Part shown: positions 33,641 to 39,218 of the stretch, one piece after another
Layout of the letters: the number at the start of each line of letters is the position of its first letter
How positions within the stretch are numbered: position 1 is the first letter of the stretch
Assembly: GCF_024978135.1 (NCBI RefSeq)
Contig: NZ_JANTEZ010000013.1
Coordinates: forward strand, 1 to 39,218
From: Herbiconiux gentiana
Lineage (GTDB): Bacteria > Actinomycetota > Actinomycetes > Actinomycetales > Microbacteriaceae
DNA: 39,218 nt
Direction: 5' to 3'
Notes under the pieces: generated by a model
Database searches by the model: none
What the model saw: only the letters and a program-made list of their open reading frames with translations
What the model was told of the DNA's origin: nothing
Program-made: the position numbers and the translations under genes

Positions 33641-34291
33641 ATGGATGCTAGCGAGCTGCCACGAATACACCGAGATCTATCGTCAGTGGGATGGTCGGTT
33701 AGTCGCGGCTCGGCCGACGAGGCAGCGCGAATCGTGCAACTTGACCAGAAGTGGCGAAAGATCCAGAACAGCGCAGGGGCGAGTCGCCAGTCCACCGTCT
33801 TGCGACCGATGACCCAAGCGGAGGCACCACCCCGGTCTCTCAGCGCCGTGTACGGCTTGAGCGTTCAACCGTTGCATACAGATGGAGCACATCTGATGGA
33901 GCCGCCAGACGTTATCCTGCTGGCGTGCGCGGCGACGAGCGCTACTGACACGGTCATTGTGGCGCCCGACGCCTGGCGGATGCCAGAGGCTGTCCGGACT
34001 GGAGTCTTTACAGTCCAGGGCCCTAAAGGGAAGTTCCTTGCCTCGGCCTATGAACGCGCCTTTCGTTTTGATCCGGTTGTTATGCGCCCATCCGACCAAC
34101 ACGCGCGATCGACCATCGACTACTTTGCGGCAGCCCGCATCACAGCACACCAGCACTCATGGGCTGAGCCGGACACACTGCTCTTCATCAACAACAAGAG
34201 GTGCCTCCATGCACGGAACGCGATACATGAAGACGATGCTGCTCCTCGTCGCGTTATCCGATATGCCTTTCGAACTGAAGTCGCCTCATGA
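33641..34291 (+). CDS. Small TauD-like Fe(II)/2-oxoglutarate oxygenase homologue
   Basis: The product has 216 residues. LHTDGAHL gives His79 and Asp81, and NNKRCLHARNAI gives His190, together the HxD...H iron triad of the TauD/clavaminate-synthase fold; Arg207 or Arg211 in RVIRYAFR would hold 2-oxoglutarate. It is shorter than typical TauD enzymes (~280). GAGGGGGAC lies 6-7 nt before the ATG. Its TGA overlaps the start of the next gene (ATGA), so the two form a unit. It lies in an integrase-linked, lower-GC segment. The substrate is unknown; a role in defence or nucleic-acid or metabolite modification is only a possibility. Confidence 0.75.
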   Translation: MDASELPRIHRDLSSVGWSVSRGSADEAARIVQLDQKWRKIQNSAGASRQSTVLRPMTQAEAPPRSLSAVYGLSVQPLHTDGAHLMEPPDVILLACAATSATDTVIVAPDAWRMPEAVRTGVFTVQGPKGKFLASAYERAFRFDPVVMRPSDQHARSTIDYFAAARITAHQHSWAEPDTLLFINNKRCLHARNAIHEDDAAPRRVIRYAFRTEVAS

Positions 34292-34569
34292 ATCCTTTTG
34301 ACGCGGACGGCCTCTGGATGAAGGCTCGACTGTTGATCAACCGCGCCCTGGATCCGCAGCGCGACTTCGAGGAGCAGGCTTTCTGGGCATGCGCTGCATT
34401 GGAGCTGGTCGGTAAGGCAGCTCTAGCTCACGTGTCGCCACTTTTGGTTGCCAATCCCAATGACGACGGGAAGAGCCTGCTCGTGGCGACGGGCGCCGTG
34501 GGTTCGACAGACGCCACGCAACAAAGGAAGAACCGATCGAGCGGGACTAGAGCCAGCGCCTACCTATAG
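34288..34569 (+). CDS. Short protein of unknown function, probably C-terminally truncated
   Basis: The product has 93 residues. The first ~65 read as a helical segment (LWMKARLLINRALDPQRDF, EEQAFWACAALELVGKAAL, HVSPLLVA) resembling the opening of larger uncharacterised all-helical proteins of accessory regions, perhaps HEPN-like; I cannot name the family with certainty. The last ~25 residues are low-complexity and look like read-through past a break. The ATG overlaps the oxygenase-like gene's stop, so the two were meant to be made together. It overlaps the facing DUF1643 fragment by 10 nt. Confidence 0.55.
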   Translation: MNPFDADGLWMKARLLINRALDPQRDFEEQAFWACAALELVGKAALAHVSPLLVANPNDDGKSLLVATGAVGSTDATQQRKNRSSGTRASAYL

Positions 34570-34883
34570 TGCGCCGTCGAGAAAGGCTTAAGCGGCTCAG
34601 CGGCCTTCACATACAGAGGATGATGTGGATGGCCGACCGCGCTGACAGGGCCGCGCGAAACCCACTCGCTCGCAGCCAGTGCCGGCAGGTCAAGGATGTC
34701 TTTGAGTAACACCCGCAGGAACTTTCGCTCCTCGATAATTGAGCCCCAGGCCGCCCAAACCGTCTGACTTTTTCCGTTGATGACATCCGAAATTTGCCGC
34801 TCATTTTCCGCTTTTAGCAACGGGTCAAAATTGCGGTGGATGCCACTCGGTTTGGTTGCACGCTGGGCATAGACGTTCAACAT
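34560..34883 (-). pseudogene. DUF1643 protein, C-terminal fragment
   Basis: The 107-residue piece begins LNVYAQRATKPSGIH and continues VWAAWGSIIEER and GHPHHPLYVK, signatures of the C-terminal two-thirds of DUF1643 (PF07799) proteins, which are common on mobile elements and of unknown role. The usual N-terminal third (LNPSTAD-type motif and following helix) is missing. Upstream on the complement the frame hits a stop three codons before the ATG, exactly where the truncated integrase begins on the other strand. The fragment could still be translated from its internal ATG. Confidence 0.7.
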
Positions 34884-35956
34884 GACGAACCACTAAGCGC
34901 GGTTTCAGAACAAAGCGCGACGCGGATCTCTACCTTGCTTCAGTCGAAGTATCGAAGGCAAAGGGCGAGTACATCGAGGTGTCCGCGGCGCGCGAGCGAA
35001 TCGGAACTCTTGGCGGAGTCTGGCTAGCCAATCAAACCCATCTCAAACCATCTTCACTTCGGCCCGTCGAAGTTGCATGGCGAGTGCACGTGGAACCCGT
35101 GTGGGGGCAGGTGGCGGTGGGCGACATCCGGCACAGCGACGTTCAAAGCTGGATCAGCAAGCTCAGTGCCGAGAAGGGCGCAACAACCGTCCTCCGTGCC
35201 TATGGAGTGCTGGCAGGAATACTCGACGTCGCGGTGAAGGACCGGCGCCTCGGTAGCAATCCGGCGCGAGGCGTGAACCTCCCGCGCAAGATGAAGAAGA
35301 AGCACGCCTATCTCAGCCCCGGGCAAATCTCAGAACTCGCCGAGGCGTCCGGCGATCGGGCGCTACTGGTTCTGGTCTTGAGCTACACCGGAATTCGATG
35401 GGGTGAGGCCGCAGGATTGCGCGTGCGAGACGTAGACCTCTCGAGACGACGGATCAATGTCACAGAGAACGCTGTCGAGGTTGGTGGTCGTATAGAAGTC
35501 GGAACCCCCAAGTCTCACAAGAAGCGATCGGTTCCATTCCCGAACAGTCTCACTCGTCCGCTCCAGCAAGCAGTAGGCGGCAAAGATCCAGCTGACCTCG
35601 TCTTCCCGGGCGCAGACGGCGACTACATGAGACGCACTCGGGTCAGCAGCGGATCTCGCTCCTGGTTCAAGTCAGCACTGTCGACAGCTGACGTGCCCGC
35701 AATGACCATCCATGATCTGCGCCACACCGCCGCAAGCCTGGCAGTCAGCGCAGGAGCGAACGTCAAAGCGATACAGCGGATGTTCGGTCACGCTTCCGCA
35801 GCGATGACGCTCGACGTCTATTCCGACCTGTTCGACGACGACCTCGACGACGTTGCTACACGCCTTGATCACATGCTTTCGGTAACGAATGTGGTCAAGA
35901 TGTGGTCAGATTCGACCCGGAAACAAGATCAGACCCCCGCCGATCACTTTGTTTAG
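34884..35956 (+). pseudogene. Tyrosine integrase missing its N-terminal arm-binding domain
   Basis: From a stop at about 34,880 the frame reads GFRTKRDADLYLASVEVSK and GEYIEVSAARERIGTLGGVW, the usual region after the first ~25 residues of actinobacterial phage-type integrases, but no start codon precedes it. The first possible start is a GTG at 34979, giving 325 residues. The catalytic domain is complete: Arg140, Lys178 (TPKSHKK), His245/Arg248 (HDLRHT), His271 (GHAS) and Tyr281 (LDVYSDL), numbered from that GTG. It ends 25 bp from the tRNA-Ser 3' end, its probable integration site. Core-binding and catalytic parts remain, so partial activity cannot be excluded. Confidence 0.75.
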
Positions 35957-35980
35957 AGGGATCTTCGAGGGTCTGGGAAT

Positions 35981-36000
35981 GCGGAGACGGTGGGATTTGA
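35981..36000. other. Probable integration (att) site at the tRNA-Ser 3' end
   Basis: The integrase gene ends 25 bp away, pointing at the 3' end of the tRNA, and tyrosine integrases of this type recombine within tRNA 3' ends. The exact core is not determined because I found no second copy of this sequence in the window; the other end probably lies to the left of base 1 or has been lost. Confidence 0.4.
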
Positions 36001-36071
36001 ACCCACGGTACCCTTGACGGGTACTCCACCTTAGCAGGGTGGTGCACTAGGCCGAACTATGCGACGTCTCC
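35982..36071 (-). tRNA. tRNA-Ser (anticodon GCU)
   Basis: The 90-nt tRNA on the complement has acceptor arms GGAGACG and CGTCTCC, a discriminator G and no encoded CCA. The anticodon stem-loop is CCACC-CTGCTAA-GGTGG, placing GCU, which reads AGC/AGU. A long variable arm (TACCC/GGGTA) and the T arm GTGGG-TTCAAAT-CCCAC confirm serine. Its 5' end lies inside the last codons of the upstream hydrolase gene. Confidence 0.95.
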
Positions 36072-36776
36072 TTGGCTTTCGCCTGTGCCATCATAGCCGA
36101 CGGTTCGCACGAAGTCGGCCACCGCATCCGCCGCCGTCGCGAGGTGCTCGGCGTGGGTGTGGCCCGAGAGCGTCGCGCGCGGCTTGAACTCGTGCTCGCC
36201 GTCGTCGAGCCAGGTGAAACGGATGCCCGCCGGCAGCCCGTACGCCGGCACCTCCTCGATCGTGCCGAACGGGTCGCGCGTGCCCTGGCAGACGAGCGTC
36301 GGGGTCGCGAGCGAGAGCAGGTGCGCGGTGCGCAGCTTCTCGGGCCGACCCGGCGGATGGAACGGATACCCGAGGCACACCAGCCCCCGCACCTCCCCCG
36401 CCGCCCGGAGCTCGTCGGCGACGAGGCTGGCGACGCGGCCGCCCAGCGACTTGCCGCCGATCACGAGCGGGCGGGCCTCCGGGGCGGCGGCGAGCACGGC
36501 CGCGACGGCGGCGCGGTACTCGTCCATCAGCGTCTCGGCCTTGGGCGGCGGCCTGCGGCGGCCGTCGGGGCCGCGGCGGGCGGCCATGTAGGCGAACTCG
36601 AAGCGGGCGACGCGGATGCCGCGGTCGGCGAGGAGAGCGGCAAGGCGGTTCATCCACTCGGAGTCCATCGCGGCACCCGCGCCGTGGGCGAGCACGAGCA
36701 GCGGGCCGTCAGCGGGGCCGCTCCAGAGGAAGGCGGGAGGGGTGGGCGAGGCGGGCAGGGTGGGCGAGTCGGGCAC
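36057..36776 (-). CDS. Alpha/beta hydrolase, KANSL3/TEX30-like
   Basis: The 239-residue product opens with LLVLAHGAGAAMDSEWM. The nucleophile Ser is in GGKSLGGR, the Asp in CQGTRDPFG and the His in DGEHEF; this is the KANSL3/TEX30-like branch of dienelactone-hydrolase relatives. The natural substrate is unknown. The GTG at 36776 lies 4 nt after the LCP gene stop, so the two are probably co-transcribed; the longer open frame upstream only shadows the LCP gene. The last five codons, including the stop, overlap the 5' end of tRNA-Ser by 15 nt. Confidence 0.88.
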   Translation of the reverse strand: MPDSPTLPASPTPPAFLWSGPADGPLLVLAHGAGAAMDSEWMNRLAALLADRGIRVARFEFAYMAARRGPDGRRRPPPKAETLMDEYRAAVAAVLAAAPEARPLVIGGKSLGGRVASLVADELRAAGEVRGLVCLGYPFHPPGRPEKLRTAHLLSLATPTLVCQGTRDPFGTIEEVPAYGLPAGIRFTWLDDGEHEFKPRATLSGHTHAEHLATAADAVADFVRTVGYDGTGESQGDVA

Positions 36777-36780
36777 GGGG

Positions 36781-38073
36781 CTACTCGTTCCCCACCGAGC
36801 AGGTGTAGTCGGCGGCGGTCTGGCCCTTGACGGAGTCGGGGAGGAGCGTGGATCCGTCGGCGAGCACGGTGCCCGGCGCCGGCGCCGCCGGATCGACAGG
36901 CGCCGCGGGGTCGATGGGGGCGGTGGGATCGGCGGTGGCCGTCGGCGCGGCGGGGGCGGCAGCATCCGGAGCCACCGGCGCAGCCGGATCGACGACCGAC
37001 GCCACCCCGCCCGGAGCCGCCACCGCGACCGGCTGATCGGCGAGGATGGCCGCGAACAGGATGTCGGCCGCCTCGGTGTCGGGCGCGACCTTGCCCTCGG
37101 GCACCCAGTCGGCGTAGAAGTTCGGGTAGGCGACGAAGGTGACCTTGGCGAGGTCGATGTCCTTCAGAGCGAGCGCGATCGAGACCATCGTGTCGGGCGA
37201 GGCGAGACGGTCGGAGAGGGTCATGTTGCTGGCGGCCGCCTTCGCCAGGCCGTAGAGCTTACCGAAGTCGGTGAGGGTCGAGTCGCTCTTCACGGTGCGC
37301 ACGAGCGACGAGAGGAAGACCTGCTGCGAGGAGATGCGGCCGATGTCGCTGCCGTCGCCGACGCCGTGGCGGGTGCGCAGGAAGCCGAGCGCATCCGCCC
37401 CTTTCAGCGGGTGGGTGCCGGGCTCGAGGTAAACGCCGGTGTAGGGGTCGTCGATGACGTCGGCCACGCAGACGGGCACGCCGCCGACCGCGTTCGACAT
37501 CTCGATCACGCCGTTGAACTGGATCTCGGCGGCGAACGGGATGCTCAGCCCGGTGAGGCTCTCGACCGTGAGCACGGTGCAGGCGAGGCCGCCCTGGCCG
37601 AGCGACTCGTTGATCGGGGCGGTGTAGCCGCCGCCGCCGGGGCACTCGGGGAGGTCGACGACCAGGTCTCGGGGGAAGCTGACGACGGTGGCGCTGGAGT
37701 GGTCCTGGGCGATGTGCATCAGCATGGTGACGTCGTTGAGCTCGGCGCCTTCGTCGTCGCCGTAGGCGTCGCCCTGGCCGGTGCGGCTGTCGCTGCCGAC
37801 GAGCAGCAGGTTCACGCCGCCGTCGATGGCCGAGATGGCGGGGGCGGCGACCGGGCCCTCGGCCCCGGCCGCTTGGGCGTCGGCGGCCGCCTGGTCAGAG
37901 ACGAGCGAGACGGTGCGGATGCTCCGCGTGACGTCCCACGCGGCGTAGGCGCCGAGGGTGACGCCGCTGACGGCGAGCACCGCGACGGCGGCGAGCGCGG
38001 TGGTGGCCACGGCACGGAGGGGATGGGGACTGCTCTGGCGGCCGTGGCGCGCGATCGGCGTCTTCTTCGTCAT
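36781..38073 (-). CDS. LytR-CpsA-Psr (LCP) family cell-wall protein
   Basis: The 430-residue product has a short cytoplasmic start, one membrane span (~20-45) and an extracellular LCP domain (~90-310) with LLLVGSDSRTGQG, DVTMLMHI, SFPRDLVVDL and FLRTRHGVGDGSDIGR. The conserved Arg and Asp residues bind the pyrophosphate of the lipid-linked substrate. LCP proteins transfer teichoic-acid-like or other glycopolymers onto peptidoglycan. A Pro/Ala-rich linker (~345-405, DPAAPV-type repeats) precedes a short tail ending CSVGNE. The ATG at 38073 has AAAGGAG eight bases upstream. It is divergent from the ArsR gene. Confidence 0.92.
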   Translation of the reverse strand: MTKKTPIARHGRQSSPHPLRAVATTALAAVAVLAVSGVTLGAYAAWDVTRSIRTVSLVSDQAAADAQAAGAEGPVAAPAISAIDGGVNLLLVGSDSRTGQGDAYGDDEGAELNDVTMLMHIAQDHSSATVVSFPRDLVVDLPECPGGGGYTAPINESLGQGGLACTVLTVESLTGLSIPFAAEIQFNGVIEMSNAVGGVPVCVADVIDDPYTGVYLEPGTHPLKGADALGFLRTRHGVGDGSDIGRISSQQVFLSSLVRTVKSDSTLTDFGKLYGLAKAAASNMTLSDRLASPDTMVSIALALKDIDLAKVTFVAYPNFYADWVPEGKVAPDTEAADILFAAILADQPVAVAAPGGVASVVDPAAPVAPDAAAPAAPTATADPTAPIDPAAPVDPAAPAPGTVLADGSTLLPDSVKGQTAADYTCSVGNE

Positions 38074-38114
38074 GAGGCGGTCTCCTTTGCTGAATTGTGG
38101 CACAGGTGTATATT

Positions 38115-38124
38115 CAATGTATTG
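38115..38124. promoter_or_regulatory. Short palindrome in the ArsR/LCP divergent promoter
   Basis: CAATGTATTG lies in the AT-rich 74-bp gap between the LCP and ArsR starts. ArsR-family operators often have such an imperfect dyad over the promoter, so autoregulation is plausible. Confidence 0.4.
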
Positions 38125-38147
38125 GTTGATAAAGCGAGAGGTTGAGG

Positions 38148-38573
38148 ATGCGCGGCGACACGGATGACGGGCTCGACCGGGCGTTCCTCGCCCTGGCCGA
38201 TCCAGTGCGGCGCAGCATCATCGCGCGGCTCAGCCGCGGGCCCCAGACCGTCGGCTCGCTCGCGGAGCCGTTCGCGATCACGGTGCAGGCCGTCTCGCGG
38301 CACATCCGCGTGCTCGAGGAGGCCGGGCTCGTCACGCGCAGCCGCGACGGGCAGCGCCGGCCGGTGCACCTCGAGCCGACGGCTCTGGAGGCGGTCACCG
38401 CGTGGATCGACGGCTACCGGCTCGAGCACGAGCGGCGGTTCCGGGGGCTCGATGCGGTGCTCCGGGCATCCGTCGCCGTGCCCGCCTCGCGCACGCCGGA
38501 TTCGCGCACGCCCGCCTCGCGCGCGCCCGCCTCGCAGACGGTCGATTCGCACACGAAGGAGAAGGACGCATGA
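38148..38573 (+). CDS. ArsR-family transcriptional regulator
   Basis: The 141-residue product has the winged HTH LADPVRRSIIARLSRG, TVGSLAEPFAITVQAVSRHI and LEEAGLVTRSRDGQRR (~14-75). It lacks the Cys-rich metal site of ArsR/SmtB proteins and belongs to the group paired with SRPBCC proteins. The C-terminal tail (~113-137) is five copies of a degenerate pentapeptide (A/D)S(R/Q/H)(T/A)x encoded by a 15-bp repeat at 38484-38558. The ATG at 38148 has GAGAGG upstream. Its stop overlaps the next gene's ATG (ATGA), so the two are coupled. Confidence 0.9.
   Translation: MRGDTDDGLDRAFLALADPVRRSIIARLSRGPQTVGSLAEPFAITVQAVSRHIRVLEEAGLVTRSRDGQRRPVHLEPTALEAVTAWIDGYRLEHERRFRGLDAVLRASVAVPASRTPDSRTPASRAPASQTVDSHTKEKDA
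38484..38558 (+). repeat. Five tandem 15-bp repeats at the end of the ArsR gene
   Basis: Five units of 15 bp follow one another in frame (GCCTCGCGCACGCCG and variants), encoding ASRTP, DSRTP, ASRAP, ASQTV and DSHTK. Copy number could change by slippage without shifting the frame. Confidence 0.8.
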
Positions 38574-39046
38574 CCCACCCCACCACCATCACCGCCCCCG
38601 AGGGGCTGCCGTTCATCGAGATCGTGCGCGGATTCGACGCGCCGGTCGCGGCCGTCTACAACGCCTACGCCGACCCGGTGCTCGTGGCTCAGTGGCTGGG
38701 GCCCGACGGGTACGAGGTCGATCTGGAGACGTACGAGCTCGAGAGCGGCGGCCGATACCGCTTCCTGCACACCAACCCGGCCGGGGACGTGTTCGCGTTC
38801 CGGGGGTCGTTCCACACGGTGCGGCCCGAGGAGCTGATCATCCAGACGTTCGAGTGGGAGGGGCTGCCCGACTCGGTGTCGCTCGAGACCGTGCGGTTCT
38901 CGGCTGGTGCGGGTGGGGCGGGCACGGTGATCCGGGGGTGGAGCGTGTTCCCGAGCGTGGAGGCACGGGACGGCATGGTGCAGAACGGCATGGAGCGCGG
39001 CGTCGTCGAGGGCTACCGCCGCCTCGACGCGCTGCTCGAGGGCTGA
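38570..39046 (+). CDS. SRPBCC/AHSA1-domain protein
   Basis: The 158-residue protein has the START-like AHSA1 fold (PF08327): VRGFDAPVAAVYNAYADP, VAQWLGPDGYEV and YRFLHTNPAGDVFAFRGSF, then the C-terminal helix GMVQNGMERGVVEGYRRLDALL. The fold makes a hydrophobic ligand cavity; no enzymatic residues are evident. Pairs of ArsR regulator and AHSA1 protein are common in actinobacteria, and their role is mostly unknown. The start overlaps the ArsR stop by 4 nt. Confidence 0.92.
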   Translation: MTHPTTITAPEGLPFIEIVRGFDAPVAAVYNAYADPVLVAQWLGPDGYEVDLETYELESGGRYRFLHTNPAGDVFAFRGSFHTVRPEELIIQTFEWEGLPDSVSLETVRFSAGAGGAGTVIRGWSVFPSVEARDGMVQNGMERGVVEGYRRLDALLEG

Positions 39047-39178
39047 CGGGGCGCGCTCGCGCACTCCAGGTTGCCGCCGGCCGCTCGGCGGTCGGCCTGC
39101 GTGCGCGTGCGCGCGGTGGCCGCCGCGCTGGGGCGCGGGCGCGCGGGCGCGCGGGGGGTCGCCACCCGGTCCTCGGGC

Positions 39179-39218
39179 ATGCAGAGCGACAAGTACGGCG
39201 ACATCGCCGACATCGCCC
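39179..39218 (+). CDS. Possible start of a further gene (runs off the window)
   Basis: An ATG at 39179 opens MQSDKYGDIADIA up to the window edge, with G/C at every third codon position as in neighbouring genes. Too little is present to name it. The 132 bp before it are extremely GC-rich with GCGCGGGC runs, and no gene is supported there. Confidence 0.3.
   Translation, partial: MQSDKYGDIADIA

Noticed and set aside
33190-35980. A second copy of the tRNA-Ser 3' end as the left att site
   Set aside because: I looked for the 3'-end sequence around the lower-GC segment and elsewhere and saw no copy; a computed repeat search would be needed to be sure.
36616-38145. 509-residue open frame on the plus strand across the LCP gene
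   Set aside because: It is low-complexity Gly/Asp/Arg-rich sequence generated by GC-rich antisense; the LCP motifs are on the complement.
1-39218. CRISPR arrays, rRNA genes, transposases, riboswitches
   Set aside because: I saw no regularly spaced repeats, no rRNA sequence, no DDE-transposase motifs and no recognisable riboswitch in the gaps read.

Overview
The window looks like a high-GC actinobacterium, most likely of the Microbacteriaceae type. This is inferred from strong G/C at codon third positions, frequent GTG starts, LacI-regulated CUT1 sugar transporters without a local ATPase, an LCP wall-assembly protein, and a tRNA-Ser(GCU) with no encoded CCA. No species can be named from sequence alone.

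Positions 1 to about 35,956 form an accessory region of carbohydrate and small-molecule catabolism. It lies next to a tyrosine integrase and the 3' end of tRNA-Ser. To the right of the tRNA the DNA is visibly richer in GC and carries housekeeping-type genes.

Region 1 (1-9.8 kb) is a glycan-use block: a Gfo/Idh/MocA oxidoreductase (cut by the window edge), a 1407-residue secreted alginate-lyase-like protein with three discoidin (F5/8 type C) modules, a LacI regulator, a GH36 alpha-galactosidase and a GH43 glycosidase. Three near-identical 16-bp palindromes (137, 636, 8138) sit in front of the oxidoreductase, the secreted protein and the divergent alpha-galactosidase/GH43 pair, so one LacI protein probably controls all of them. 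A wrecked LacI gene lies at 213-580.

Region 2 (9.9-17.1 kb) holds a hydroxyacid dehydrogenase/hydrolase pair facing a lipoprotein-permease-permease-LacI-ThuA operon that ends in a decayed GH43 gene. Region 3 (17.1-24.2 kb) holds a GH127 beta-L-arabinofuranosidase, its divergent LacI, a second CUT1 transporter and a decayed second copy of the LacI-ThuA pair.

Region 4 (24.2-33.2 kb) holds an aldo/keto reductase with a MerR gene interrupted by an amber codon, then a tightly coupled operon (MFS transporter, SDR, two different HpcH/HpaI-type proteins, SDR, and an SDR lacking the catalytic Tyr and Lys). A divergent LysR regulator and a PF04199 cyclase-like hydrolase complete it. I cannot match this gene set to a pathway I know; it is the best candidate for an undescribed catabolic system.

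Region 5 (33.2-36.0 kb) is a mobile-element margin: a small HxD...H oxygenase-like gene coupled to a short gene of unknown function, a DUF1643 fragment, and an integrase missing its N-terminus. The last two are both broken at the same junction near 34,884. Region 6 (36.0-39.2 kb) holds tRNA-Ser, an alpha/beta hydrolase that overlaps it by 15 nt, an LCP protein, an ArsR-SRPBCC pair and the possible start of another gene.
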